Assembly: GCA_900470195.1 (NCBI GenBank)
Contig: UEIJ01000028.1
Location: 110,607-174,606, forward strand
DNA: 64,000 bases
Reading direction: 5' to 3'
Source: Hyphomicrobiales bacterium
GTDB taxonomy: Bacteria > Pseudomonadota > Alphaproteobacteria > Rhizobiales > Rhizobiaceae
Below are positions 55,966-64,000 of this stretch, piece after piece. The notes below the pieces were generated by a model. That model made no database searches, was not told the DNA's origin, and saw nothing but the letters and a program-made list of their open reading frames with translations. The position numbers and the translations under genes are program-made. The stretch's first letter is position 1; every line of letters begins with the position of its first letter.

Positions 55966-56026
55966 GGCGCGTCGCGGACGGGGTCCATCCCCCTTGGAGC
56001 TTGTGCTTCATCAAGGTTCATGACGT

Positions 56027-56048
56027 CTCATCTTCCGTTCGGAATGAG
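56027..56048 (+). promoter_or_regulatory. Hairpin masking the thiD ribosome site
   Basis: CTCA-tc-TTCC-gttc-GGAA-TGAG folds into a stem covering part of GAGAG, the Shine-Dalgarno of thiD 5 bases before its start. It fits a translation-control expression platform for the upstream TPP riboswitch. Confidence 0.6.
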
Positions 56049-56055
56049 AGACGAC

Positions 56056-56949
56056 ATGATGGACCAACAGAACAGTTTCTCCCGAACCAAACCGACAAGT
56101 GGCCAGGCGCGGTCTGTGCCCATCAGCGCGCCCCCCATTTGTGTGACCATTGCCGGTTCCGACAGCGGCGGCGGCGCCGGCATTCAGGCCGACCTCAAGA
56201 CATTTTCGGCGCTTGGCGTTTATGGCGCGAGCGTCATTGCCGCCGTAACCGTGCAGAATACCTGCACGGTTAGCGCGGTGCACGACATCCCGCCCGCCAT
56301 CGTCGCCGGGCAGATCGACGCCGTTTTCAGCGATCTCGATGTTGCCGCGGTGAAGATCGGCATGGTTTCCGTGCCTGAAACCATCGAAGCCATCGCGCGG
56401 GGGCTCGCGCATTTTTCCGGTCCCGTCGTTGTCGATCCGGTGATGGTAGCAAAGTCTGGCGACCGGCTATTGAGCGAAAACGCCATTGCGCTTTTGCGCC
56501 AGAAACTCATTCCGCTGGCGACGCTTTTGACCCCCAACCGGCCGGAAGCTGCCTGCCTGCTCGGCTGCGGTCTGGCGCTCGACGATGCGGACGCCGAAGA
56601 ACAAGGACGCGCCTTGCTCGACCTCGGCGCGAAGGCCGTTCTGATGAAAGGCGGCCATGCGGAAGGCGAAACATGTGTCGATCTGCTGGTGCGCCGCGAT
56701 CAGCCGACGCTTCGTGTCGAAGCGCCGCGTATCAGGACCGTCAACACCCATGGCACAGGCTGCACGCTTTCATCGGCCATAGCCGCAGAGCTTGCCAAAA
56801 ACCTGCCGCTGGAAAAGGCCGTCCTGAACGCCCATGCCTATCTGCAAGGGGCAATCCGCGCTGCCGATACGTTGAAGATCGGACACGGCCACGGGCCGGT
56901 GCATCATTTTCATGACCTCTGGACAATCCGAACGGAGGAGATTGCGTGA
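56056..56949 (+). CDS. thiD: Hydroxymethylpyrimidine kinase / HMP-phosphate kinase ThiD
   Basis: ThiD phosphorylates 4-amino-5-hydroxymethyl-2-methylpyrimidine twice. The 297-residue product shows TIAGSDSGGGAGIQADLKTFSALGVYG at residues 34-60, KIGMVSVPETIEAIA, VMVAKSGDRLL and the NTHGTGCTLSSAIAAEL loop with the active Cys. ATG 56056 is chosen because GAGAG precedes it and an earlier in-frame ATG lies upstream of the regulatory hairpin. It is the first gene of the thiamin operon, and its stop overlaps thiO. Confidence 0.95.
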   Translation: MMDQQNSFSRTKPTSGQARSVPISAPPICVTIAGSDSGGGAGIQADLKTFSALGVYGASVIAAVTVQNTCTVSAVHDIPPAIVAGQIDAVFSDLDVAAVKIGMVSVPETIEAIARGLAHFSGPVVVDPVMVAKSGDRLLSENAIALLRQKLIPLATLLTPNRPEAACLLGCGLALDDADAEEQGRALLDLGAKAVLMKGGHAEGETCVDLLVRRDQPTLRVEAPRIRTVNTHGTGCTLSSAIAAELAKNLPLEKAVLNAHAYLQGAIRAADTLKIGHGHGPVHHFHDLWTIRTEEIA

Positions 56950-57941
56950 TGCGCGTTACCGTCATCGGAGCAGGCGTCGCCGGGCTTGCGACCGCCGCCG
57001 AGTTCACCGATCAGGGCCATGCCGTCACGGTGATTGCCCGCAGCCCGCAGATCGGTGCCGACTGCTGTTCGTGGCTGGCAGGCGGCATGCTGGCGCCATG
57101 GTGCGAGGGCGAAAGCGCCGAGGAACCGGTGGTGCGGCTCGGTCAGGAAGCACTCGGCTGGTGGGAAAAGCACGTCTCCGGCGTCAAGCGCGAAGGCACG
57201 CTGGTTCTCTCGCACAACCGCGACGCCAGCGAGTTGCGCCGTTTCGCCCGCCGGACGGAAGCCTTCGACACAATCGATCATGACCGCATTGATGCGCTGG
57301 AACCTGATCTGGCCGGGCGTTTCCGACAGGGTCTGTTCTTCGCCCGCGAAGGGCATCTCGATCCGCGCAAGACATTGGTGGAACTGGCCGGAAACCTGCA
57401 ACGAAAAGGGGTCGTCTTTCACCTCGGCATGGAAGCTGACCCGGAGAAAATCGACGCGGATATCGTGGTCGATGCGCGTGGTCTGGCTGCACGGGATGCG
57501 CTGCCCGATCTGCGCGGCGTCAAGGGGGAAATGCTGGTTGTCCGCTCGCGTGACATAAATCTTTCCCGGCCCGTGCGCCTCCTGCATCCGCGCATTCCGC
57601 TCTACATTGTGCCGCGCGGCGACGGCGTACACATGATCGGCGCGACGATGATCGAAAGCGGCGAGCGGTCGGGGATCAGCGTGCGCTCGACGCTGGAACT
57701 TTTGAGCGCGGCTTACGCCCTGCATCCGGCCTTTGGCGAGGCGGAAATTCTCGAAACCGGCGTCGATGCGCGTCCGGCCTTTCCCGACAATCTGCCCCGC
57801 GTGCGGCGGCGCGGCAAAACCATCTATGTCAACGGGCTTTACCGCCACGGTTTCCTGCTCTCGCCGGCGATAGCGCGCATGGCGGTCGCTGCTGCGACCA
57901 CGCCCGAAACCATGCCCGAATTTGTGGAGGACTATGCATGA
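56949..57941 (+). CDS. thiO: Glycine oxidase ThiO
   Basis: ThiO is an FAD enzyme that oxidises glycine to the iminoacetate used by ThiG for thiazole synthesis. The product is 330 residues with the N-terminal FAD motif VTVIGAGVAGLATAAEFTDQGH, WLAGGMLAPWCEGES, and the C-terminal YVNGLYRHGFLLSPAI. GGAGGAG lies 8 bases before ATG 56949. The preceding GTG is another option. It overlaps thiD by one base and thiS by 4 bases. Confidence 0.95.
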   Translation: MRVTVIGAGVAGLATAAEFTDQGHAVTVIARSPQIGADCCSWLAGGMLAPWCEGESAEEPVVRLGQEALGWWEKHVSGVKREGTLVLSHNRDASELRRFARRTEAFDTIDHDRIDALEPDLAGRFRQGLFFAREGHLDPRKTLVELAGNLQRKGVVFHLGMEADPEKIDADIVVDARGLAARDALPDLRGVKGEMLVVRSRDINLSRPVRLLHPRIPLYIVPRGDGVHMIGATMIESGERSGISVRSTLELLSAAYALHPAFGEAEILETGVDARPAFPDNLPRVRRRGKTIYVNGLYRHGFLLSPAIARMAVAAATTPETMPEFVEDYA

Positions 57942-58135
57942 CGATCGTGCTGAACGGTGAAGTCGTCACCACGACAGCCGCCAATCTGGCGGCGCTGCTC
58001 GCAGAAATCGAACTGGACGAAGCGGTTGTTGCAACCGCGCTCAACGGCGAATTCGTGGCCAGGGACGAGCGCGAAGCAGCGACGCTGTCGGCTGGCGACC
58101 GCATCGAAGTTCTGGCCCCGATGCAGGGAGGCTGA
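57938..58135 (+). CDS. thiS: Sulfur carrier protein ThiS
   Basis: ThiS is a 65-residue ubiquitin-fold carrier whose C-terminal glycine is converted to a thiocarboxylate that donates sulfur to the thiazole ring. The protein starts [20 protein letters not shown] and ends APMQGG, giving the required Gly-Gly terminus. It overlaps thiO and is followed by thiG after one base. Confidence 0.96.
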   Translation: MTIVLNGEVVTTTAANLAALLAEIELDEAVVATALNGEFVARDEREAATLSAGDRIEVLAPMQGG

Positions 58136-58136
58136 G

Positions 58137-58907
58137 ATGCTCGAATTCTACGGAAAAAAATTTGAAAGCCGCCTGCTGCTCGGCACCGCGCAATATCCAT
58201 CGCCCGCAATCCTTGCCGATGCGGTGCGCGCCGCGCGGGCGGGGATCGTCACCGTGTCACTGCGCCGTGAAAGCGGCGAGGCCCGCGCCGGGCAGGATTT
58301 CTGGGCGCTGATCCGGGAACTGGGCGTGGCCGTTTTGCCCAATACGGCAGGCTGCCACACGCCGCGCGAAGCGGTGACCACGGCCAAGATGGCGCGTGAA
58401 ATCTTCGGCACCAACTGGATCAAGCTGGAGGTGATCGGCGACCATGACACGTTGCAGCCCGACCCGTTCGGTCTGGTCGAGGCGGCACGCACTCTCTGCG
58501 ACGATGGCTTTGAGGTCTTTCCCTATATGAATGACGATCTGGTCGTCGCGGAAAAGCTGGTTGAAGCCGGTTGCAAGGTGCTGATGCCGTGGGGCGCGCC
58601 CATCGGCTCGGGCCGTGGCCTCAACAACCCTTATGCGCTGAAAACCATGCGGGCGCATTTCCCCGACATTCCGCTTGTGGTCGATGCGGGCATCGGCGTG
58701 CCGTCCCATGCGGCGGCGGCGATGGAACTGGGCTATGACGCCGTGCTCATCAACACAGCCGTTGCCAAGGCTGGCGATCCCGCCGCTATCGCGCGCGCTT
58801 TCGCGCTTGCGGTCGAAGCCGGTCGCATCGCCCATGAAGCCGATCCGATTGAAGCCCGCGATATGGCCTCCCCTTCCACTCCCCTTATCGGAAAGGCTTT
58901 TCTGTAA
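58137..58907 (+). CDS. thiG: Thiazole synthase ThiG
   Basis: ThiG forms the thiazole phosphate of thiamin from 1-deoxy-xylulose 5-phosphate, iminoacetate and ThiS-thiocarboxylate. The 256-residue barrel shows [44 protein letters not shown] (Schiff-base Lys), [18 protein letters not shown] and [35 protein letters not shown]. It starts one base past the thiS stop and overlaps thiE by one base. Confidence 0.97.
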   Translation: MLEFYGKKFESRLLLGTAQYPSPAILADAVRAARAGIVTVSLRRESGEARAGQDFWALIRELGVAVLPNTAGCHTPREAVTTAKMAREIFGTNWIKLEVIGDHDTLQPDPFGLVEAARTLCDDGFEVFPYMNDDLVVAEKLVEAGCKVLMPWGAPIGSGRGLNNPYALKTMRAHFPDIPLVVDAGIGVPSHAAAAMELGYDAVLINTAVAKAGDPAAIARAFALAVEAGRIAHEADPIEARDMASPSTPLIGKAFL

Positions 58908-59515
58908 TGGCGCTTGATCCGTTCTACCCGATCTTCGACAGCGCCAGATGGCTGGAGCGCATGGTGCCGCTCGGCGTCAGGCTGGTGCAGCTGCGCATCA
59001 AGGACAAGGACGATGCCGAACTGCGTGGGGAAATCCGCGCCGCGCGGGAAATCTGCCTTGCGCATGACTGTCAGCTCATCATCAACGACTACTGGAAACT
59101 GGCCATCGAGGAAGGTTGCGATTTCATTCATCTGGGTCAGGAAGACCTCGATGATGCCGATCTCGATGCGATCCGGAAAAGCGGCCTGAAGCTCGGTGTT
59201 TCCAGCCATGACGAAGCGGAACTGGACCGCGCACTCGCGCTAAAGCCCGCCTATATCGCGCTCGGCCCTGTCTATCCCACCATTCTCAAGAAGATGAAGT
59301 GGCACGAACAGGGGCTGGGCCGCGTGCGGCAATGGAAAACCGCGCTTGGTGACATTCCGCTCGTCGGTATCGGCGGCATGAATGTGGAGCGCGCGCCCGG
59401 CGTTTTCGATGCCGGAGCCGACATCGTTTCCGTTGTCACCGATATCACCCTTAACCCCGATCCGGAGGCCCGCCTGCGGCAATGGATCGAAATTACACGG
59501 CCCCATGTAATTTAG
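58907..59515 (+). CDS. thiE: Thiamin phosphate synthase ThiE
   Basis: ThiE joins hydroxymethylpyrimidine pyrophosphate with thiazole phosphate. The 202-residue TIM barrel shows VRLVQLRIKDKDD, IINDYWKLAIEEGCDFIHLGQEDLDDAD, KLGVSSHDEAELDRAL, ALGPVYPTILKK and LVGIGGMNVERAPGVFDAGADIVSVV. The phosphate-binding ends of the strands are intact. It overlaps thiG by one base and precedes the transporter gene thiY. Confidence 0.95.
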   Translation: MALDPFYPIFDSARWLERMVPLGVRLVQLRIKDKDDAELRGEIRAAREICLAHDCQLIINDYWKLAIEEGCDFIHLGQEDLDDADLDAIRKSGLKLGVSSHDEAELDRALALKPAYIALGPVYPTILKKMKWHEQGLGRVRQWKTALGDIPLVGIGGMNVERAPGVFDAGADIVSVVTDITLNPDPEARLRQWIEITRPHVI

Positions 59516-59530
59516 TTTCTGGAGGAAACA

Positions 59531-60511
59531 TTGAAAAAACTGGTTTTTGCAGCGCTCTTCAGCGCCACGGCTTCATTCGCCCTGATTTCAGCCGAGGCTG
59601 CGCAGGCGAACGATAAGTTCAAACTCATACTCGACTGGTATGTGAACCCCGATCATGGTCCGATCATCATTGCGGACAAGCTCGGCTACTTCAAGGAAGC
59701 AGGTCTCGATGTCGATATTGTCGCGCCAGCGGATGCTGCCGTGCCGCCGAAGATGGTCGCCGCCGGGCAAGCAGACCTTGCGATCTCCTATCAGCAGCAG
59801 GTGCATCTGGACGTCCATGCCGATATGCCGCTCATCCGCGTCGGCACATTGATCGACTCGCCGCTCAACTGCCTGATGACCCGCGACGATGGATCGGTGA
59901 ATGCAATCGCCGATCTCAAGGGCAAGAAGATCGGCTTTTCGGTTGCGGGCGTGGAGGAAACCGTGCTCGGCACCATTCTCAAGAAGCATGGCATCAAACT
60001 CTCCGACGTCGAGCTCATCAATGTGAACTTCTCGCTGGCGCCATCGCTCATGTCGAAACAGGTCGATGCGGTGATGGGTGCCTATCGCAATGTGGAACTG
60101 AACCAGATGGCGGTCGAAGGCGTGGCAGGCAAATGCTTCAACGTCGAGGAAGAAGGCGTGCCGCCCTATGATGAGCTGGTTTATGTCGCAAACAGCGAAA
60201 AGCTCGGCACAGCGGAAAAGGACAAGATTTCCCGTTTCCTCTCGGCCACCGAAAAGGGCGCGCAATATATCGTCAATCATCCGCAACAGAGCTTCGAGGT
60301 GTTCGCGTCCTACAGTTCCGAACTGAAAGACGAATTGAACCAGCGCGCCTGGAAAGACACGGTCGCCCGCTTCTCCCGCTCGCCCGCGAGCCTCGATTAC
60401 GGGCGCTGGAGCCGCTACGAGGCCTATCTGAAGGAAAACGGTCTCGTGCCTTCGATCCTGCCCGTCGAGAAACTTGCCATCGATGTAAACACAGAAGGAA
60501 ACAAGCCATGA
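59531..60511 (+). CDS. thiY: ThiY-type pyrimidine-precursor binding protein (NMT1/THI5 family)
   Basis: A 326-residue periplasmic binding protein for a thiamin pyrimidine precursor such as N-formyl-HMP. The signal peptide is MKKLVFAALFSATASFALIS with cleavage near AQA-ND. The NMT1 core KFKLILDWYVNPDHGPIIIADKLGYFKEAGLDVDIVAP and LADLAISYQQQ-like stretches follow. The start codon is TTG, placed behind GGAGGA. It is co-transcribed with tenA, overlapping it by 4 bases, and with the ThiX permease. Confidence 0.9.
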   Translation: MKKLVFAALFSATASFALISAEAAQANDKFKLILDWYVNPDHGPIIIADKLGYFKEAGLDVDIVAPADAAVPPKMVAAGQADLAISYQQQVHLDVHADMPLIRVGTLIDSPLNCLMTRDDGSVNAIADLKGKKIGFSVAGVEETVLGTILKKHGIKLSDVELINVNFSLAPSLMSKQVDAVMGAYRNVELNQMAVEGVAGKCFNVEEEGVPPYDELVYVANSEKLGTAEKDKISRFLSATEKGAQYIVNHPQQSFEVFASYSSELKDELNQRAWKDTVARFSRSPASLDYGRWSRYEAYLKENGLVPSILPVEKLAIDVNTEGNKP

Positions 60512-61203
60512 CCATGCCGCAGCCGCATTATTCTTCCGAACTGTTCACGCGCCTGCGCGCCGCAACGCTCGACGACTGGAAGCCCTATATCGACCACCCG
60601 TTCGTGCGCGGGCTTGGCGACGGAACGCTGCCGAAATCGGCTTTTCTGCACTATCTCCAGCAGGATTATGTCTATCTGCATCACTATGCCCGCGCCTTTG
60701 CGCTTGGCGTGGTCAAAGCCAATACGCTGCAGGAAACCCGGCTTTGCGCCGACATCATGCATCGGCTCACGCTGACGGAACTGCCGCTGCATGTCGGCAT
60801 ATGCGGGCGCGAAGGCATCAGCGAAGATGATCTCTACAACACCCGGGAAGAGCCGGAAAACCTTGCCTATACGCGCTATGTGCTCGATTGCGGACAGGCG
60901 GGCGATTTTCTGGACCTTTTGACCGCGCTCGTGCCCTGCGCCCATGGCTATGGCGAAATCGGGCTGAAGCTTGCGGCGACGGCCACACCCGGCACGCCCT
61001 ATCAGGAGTGGATCGATACCTATGCCGGGTCCGGCTATCAGGATATGTGCCACACGGTCGGCAGACTGTTCGATCAGGCCGCAAGGGACCGCATCGGCAC
61101 GGATTTCGAGAAAAGCCCGCGCTGGCAGAAGCTATGCCAGATTTTTGCGACGGCAAGCAGGCTCGAAGCCGATTTCTGGTCCATGGGCTTGAAAGCAAAG
61201 TGA
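60508..61203 (+). CDS. tenA: TenA-family aminopyrimidine aminohydrolase
   Basis: TenA hydrolyses base-degraded thiamin (aminopyrimidine) to HMP for salvage. The 231-residue protein shows the DxxYL-like QQDYVYLHHYARAF (Asp53), MHRLTLTELPLHVGICGREG and the catalytic Cys144 in VPCAHGYGEIG, with a late glutamate in SRLEADFW. Linkage with thiY and thiX indicates that salvaged precursors are imported first. It overlaps thiX. Confidence 0.93.
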   Translation: MTMPQPHYSSELFTRLRAATLDDWKPYIDHPFVRGLGDGTLPKSAFLHYLQQDYVYLHHYARAFALGVVKANTLQETRLCADIMHRLTLTELPLHVGICGREGISEDDLYNTREEPENLAYTRYVLDCGQAGDFLDLLTALVPCAHGYGEIGLKLAATATPGTPYQEWIDTYAGSGYQDMCHTVGRLFDQAARDRIGTDFEKSPRWQKLCQIFATASRLEADFWSMGLKAK

Positions 61204-61973
61204 CGGGCATGGCCCCTCGCTCGCGGGCAAAACGCATCGCCGACGGCTTCCTGTCGGCGATGGCCGTGCTTGGCCTGTGGCAGGCGGTGGTGACGGTCTG
61301 GCAGATGCCCCGCTTCATCTTGCCCGGCCCGCTCGATGTCGCGCAATCTCTGATGACCAATGCCCGGTTGATCGCCGATAATGCCATCGTGACGGTCGCG
61401 GAAGTGCTGGGCGGCCTGTTGCTCGGCTCCGTGATCGGTGTGCTGACGGCAATCGCCCTGATGATGTCGCCGCTGGCGCAGCGGCTTGTCATGCCTGTGA
61501 TGGTATTCAGCCAGGCGATCCCGATTTTCGCGCTTGCCCCGATCCTCACGCTCTGGCTCGGCTATGGCCCAGCATCGAAGATCGCCGTCACCATTCTGAT
61601 GATCTTTTTTCCCGTCGTTTCCACCTTCCTCGATGGAATGCAGCGGACCGATCAGACGCTCATCAACGCCGCCGAAAATCTGGGCGCCGGGCGGATGCAT
61701 ATTCTCTTCAGCATACGCATACCGGCGGCCTTCCCATCGCTTGCCTCGGGGCTGAGCCTTGCGAGCGTCTATGCGCCCATCGGCGCTGTAGTCGGCGAAT
61801 GGGTTGGTGCTTCGAAAGGGCTTGGCTATCTGATGCTGCTTGCCAATGGCCGCGCGAAGGTGGACCTCATGTTCGCCAGCCTTTTCGTGCTCGCCGCCTT
61901 CACCATGCTTTTACATGCGACGGTTTCCTATTTTGCGCGCAAGCTTGCCGCCTGGCCGCGCAAAACGGCATGA
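61200..61973 (+). CDS. thiX: ThiX-type ABC permease for pyrimidine precursor
   Basis: A 257-residue permease with about six helices. It carries the EAA loop QTLINAAENLGAGRMHILFSIRIPAAFPSLASGLSL and the typical PIFALAPILTLWLGYGPASK region of the NitT/TauT/ThiX group. GTG 61200 makes a 4-base overlap with tenA, and ATG 61209 is the alternative. It is followed at once by a terminator, and no ATPase partner (ThiZ) is encoded next to it. Confidence 0.9.
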   Translation: MTGMAPRSRAKRIADGFLSAMAVLGLWQAVVTVWQMPRFILPGPLDVAQSLMTNARLIADNAIVTVAEVLGGLLLGSVIGVLTAIALMMSPLAQRLVMPVMVFSQAIPIFALAPILTLWLGYGPASKIAVTILMIFFPVVSTFLDGMQRTDQTLINAAENLGAGRMHILFSIRIPAAFPSLASGLSLASVYAPIGAVVGEWVGASKGLGYLMLLANGRAKVDLMFASLFVLAAFTMLLHATVSYFARKLAAWPRKTA

Positions 61974-61974
61974 A

Positions 61975-62001
61975 AAAACCGGCGGGGAAACCGCCGGTTT
62001 T
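61975..62001 (+). terminator. Terminator after thi operon
   Basis: AAAACCGGCGG-ggaaa-CCGCCGGTTTT forms a strong hairpin right after the thiX stop, with A/T runs on both sides. It also lies before the convergent aldehyde dehydrogenase end. Confidence 0.9.
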
Positions 62002-62021
62002 CACACTCATTCAGATCGCCA

Positions 62022-63455
62022 TCAAGCCAGCGTGTAGGCCGTCTTCACCGTCGTGTAGAACTCGGCAGCATAGCGGCCCTGCTCGCGCGGACCGTAGCTC
62101 GAACCCTTGCGTCCGCCGAACGGCACGTGGAAATCGACCCCGGCGGTCGGCAGGTTGACCATGACCATGCCCGCTTCCGAATTGCGCTTGAAATGCGTGG
62201 CATGTTTCAGGCTCGTCGTGCAGATGCCTGCCGACAGGCCGAAATTCGTATCGTTGGCGGTGGCAAGCGCTTCTTCATAATCCTTGACGCGGATGACCGA
62301 CGCGACAGGGCCAAAAATTTCCTCGCGGCTGATGCGCATCTGGTTGGTCGCTTCCGTGAACAGTGCGGGCTGGAGATAGAAGCCCGGCGTTTCACGGTTG
62401 AGACGCTCGCCGCCAAAGGCAAGCTTGGCGCCTTCCTTGCGGCCGATCTCGATATAGTCCATGTCCTGCTTGAGCTGGCTCTCATCGACCACCGGGCCAA
62501 TATGGGTGCCCTGCTTCAGCGCATTGTCGACCGTCACGGTCTTGAGCTTTTCAATGGCGGCGGCAACGAACTTGTCGTGGATGCCTTCCGTCACGATGAT
62601 GCGCGACGACGCCGTGCAGCGCTGGCCGGTGGAGAAGAAGGCCGAATTGACGACCGATTCCACAGCGACGTTGAGATCGGCGTCATCCAGAACCACGACC
62701 GGATTCTTGCCGCCCATTTCAAGCTGGAAGCGACGATTGTGCTCGATGGATGCAGCCGCAACGCGCTTGCCGGTGCCGGTCGAGCCGGTGAAGGTCACGG
62801 CATTGACATCGGCGCTATCCAGGATGGTCTGGCCGACCACCGAACCCCTGCCCATGACGAGATTGAGAACGCCCTTCGGCAGACCGGCGCGATGCAGGAT
62901 ATCGACAATCGCCCAGGAGCAGCCCGGTACGAGATCAGCCGGTTTGAAGACGATCGTGTTGCCATAGCAAAGGGCCGGTGCAATCTTCCAGGCCGGGATG
63001 GCAATCGGGAAATTCCATGGCGTGATGATGCCGACGACGCCGACAGGCTCACGGGTAATTTCAACGCCGATGCCCGGGCGCGCGGAAGGCAGAACTTCGC
63101 CTGCCAGACGAAGGCACTCGCCAGCGAAGAAATCGAAAATCTGGCTGGCGCGGATGGTTTCGCCGATGCCCTCGGCAAGCGTCTTGCCCTCCTCGCGTGA
63201 CAGAAGACGGCCAAGCTCGTCCTTGCGCGCCAGGATCTCGTCTGCGGTTTTGCGCAGGATCGCATGGCGTTCCAGAATGCCGGAGCGCGACCAGGCCGGG
63301 AAAGCGGCCTTTGCAGCCGCAATCGCTGCCTTGGTGTCTTCGGCTGTTGCCCGCGCATAGGTTCCCACGACATCATTGGTGTCGGAAGGATTGATGTTAG
63401 CGCTCCCGTCGCCGCCGACCCATTCGCCCGCAATCAGATTTTGATGAATTGTCAT
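62022..63455 (-). CDS. NAD(P)-dependent aldehyde dehydrogenase, possibly 2-oxoglutarate semialdehyde type
   Basis: A 477-residue aldehyde dehydrogenase. The cofactor domain has PWNFPIAIPAWKIAPALCYGNTIVFKPAD and FTGSTGTGKRVAAAS. The catalytic residues are Glu in QLEMGGKNP and Cys in FSTGQRCTASSRI, and the C-terminal FGGRKGSSYGPREQG is present. The pattern ALCYGNTIVFKPADLVPGCSWAI resembles 2-oxoglutarate (alpha-ketoglutaric) semialdehyde dehydrogenases of sugar-acid pathways. ATG 63455 follows GGGAGAG. It stands alone, so the substrate assignment is tentative. Confidence 0.9.
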   Translation of the reverse strand: MTIHQNLIAGEWVGGDGSANINPSDTNDVVGTYARATAEDTKAAIAAAKAAFPAWSRSGILERHAILRKTADEILARKDELGRLLSREEGKTLAEGIGETIRASQIFDFFAGECLRLAGEVLPSARPGIGVEITREPVGVVGIITPWNFPIAIPAWKIAPALCYGNTIVFKPADLVPGCSWAIVDILHRAGLPKGVLNLVMGRGSVVGQTILDSADVNAVTFTGSTGTGKRVAAASIEHNRRFQLEMGGKNPVVVLDDADLNVAVESVVNSAFFSTGQRCTASSRIIVTEGIHDKFVAAAIEKLKTVTVDNALKQGTHIGPVVDESQLKQDMDYIEIGRKEGAKLAFGGERLNRETPGFYLQPALFTEATNQMRISREEIFGPVASVIRVKDYEEALATANDTNFGLSAGICTTSLKHATHFKRNSEAGMVMVNLPTAGVDFHVPFGGRKGSSYGPREQGRYAAEFYTTVKTAYTLA

Positions 63456-64000
63456 GAAACTCTCCCTGTGCACCGCACTGATATATCTCACGTTGACCCT
63501 TCACCCATGAGCGGCGGAATTGCAAGGCCGCAGCCGCCTTGTAACGAAAAAAGTGAAAATAAGGCTCGGGCCGCGGCCTTGAAAGGCGCGCCTTGCAAAT
63601 TTGTCACAGTCAATGACGAGTTGACCAAATCGTCATTTTTCGCCTTGGCAAATCTTTCTGCTCATTTATTGTGCACCCATCTGCAACACTGGCAAGAGGT
63701 ATGAGATGCGTGTCTATTACCCATTCCCGATGGTGCCCAGTGTTCGCGCGGGCGCTTCCAAGCTTTAAGTCTTTGGCCCGCAATGCAGGCTGAGGCCTGA
63801 ACGCCCTCCCTAAAAGGGCCTATTCCAAAACTTCCAAATTTGCCGCAGCCGTAACCGGCTGCTTGTTTCGTCTTTATTTTCACGCATCGTCCGACGCCAA
63901 ACCGCTTCGCACTTTTGCTGAAAATGCTTTTAAAGGAACCAGAATCCGCTCAAACGCGGCCTGGTATTGTAGATATGACTCGGTTTCGCATAGATTTCCG
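63456..64000. other. Gene-free right end
   Basis: 545 bases without a supported gene. The promoter of the leftward aldehyde dehydrogenase should lie at the left. The rest is intergenic, with a dispersed repeat near 63899. Short open frames here lack ribosome sites. Confidence 0.5.
63899..63928. repeat. Dispersed intergenic repeat, copy 2
   Basis: AAACCGCTTCGCACTTTTGC-TGAAAATGCT matches the copy at 50711-50740 with one mismatch. Such near-identical short repeats about 13 kb apart point to a genome-wide family. Confidence 0.75.

Noticed and set aside
63662..63883. 73-codon minus-strand frame at the right end
   Set aside because: No ribosome site, no conserved features, low-complexity translation.

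Overview
The window looks like chromosomal DNA of an alphaproteobacterium of the Brucella/Ochrobactrum group (Hyphomicrobiales). The reasons are GC-rich coding with rhizobial-type proteins, the syntenic housekeeping block murA - DUF2948 - hisD - UPF0262 - phosphatase - infA - maf - yacG - tRNA-Phe, a soxBDAG sarcosine oxidase operon, and small dispersed intergenic palindromes. This assignment is inferred from sequence alone. No insertion sequence, CRISPR array, phage or plasmid backbone was seen.

Layout. 1-3.7 kb: the start of an RND efflux pump operon (minus strand) divergent from an orphan sensor histidine kinase. 3.9-8.0 kb: a mosaic stretch with tRNA-Arg, an orphan ureE-ureG pair lacking ureF and structural urease genes, a DUF2189 membrane protein, a VOC protein, a broken integrase start next to tRNA-Thr, and small ORFs. 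8.2-14 kb: the conserved housekeeping block. 14.6-26.8 kb: a large L-fucose-type catabolic locus. An ABC sugar importer (binding protein, two permeases, ATPase) is followed in one minus-strand run by two enolase-superfamily dehydratases, a mutarotase, a Gfo/Idh/MocA dehydrogenase, a MaoC-like protein, an SDR and an FAH hydrolase. An IclR regulator and a lactonase are transcribed divergently. 27-29.2 kb: an unusual pair, a periplasmic-binding-protein fold without signal peptide overlapping a CaiB/BaiF CoA-transferase, preceded by a perfect 10-bp inverted repeat. 29.4-34.5 kb: soxBDAG, divergent from glutamate dehydrogenase. 36.2-40.1 kb: an OsmF/YehWXYZ-type osmoprotectant importer. 40.1-43 kb: a CueR-like copper sensor convergent with a membrane PQQ dehydrogenase. 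43.4-50.7 kb: a LacI regulator divergent from a ribose-type ABC importer, a PfkB kinase and a GatZ/KbaZ-family enzyme, which fits D-tagatose or a related sugar. 50.8-55.6 kb: a CopA-type copper ATPase with a textbook CueR promoter, then a PAS-GGDEF-EAL protein. 55.9-62 kb: a TPP riboswitch and thiamin operon thiD-thiO-thiS-thiG-thiE-thiY-tenA-thiX that ends without the expected ThiZ ATPase. 62-63.5 kb: an aldehyde dehydrogenase. The last 545 bases carry no gene I can support.

How the genes work together. The fucose locus can be read as uptake, mutarotation, oxidation to a lactone, lactone opening, dehydration to 2-keto-3-deoxy-L-fuconate, oxidation to the 2,4-diketo acid and hydrolytic cleavage to pyruvate and lactate. 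The CueR-like regulator and the CopA promoter form an in-trans copper circuit about 10 kb apart. The thiamin operon combines thiazole synthesis with pyrimidine salvage. thiC is not in the window.
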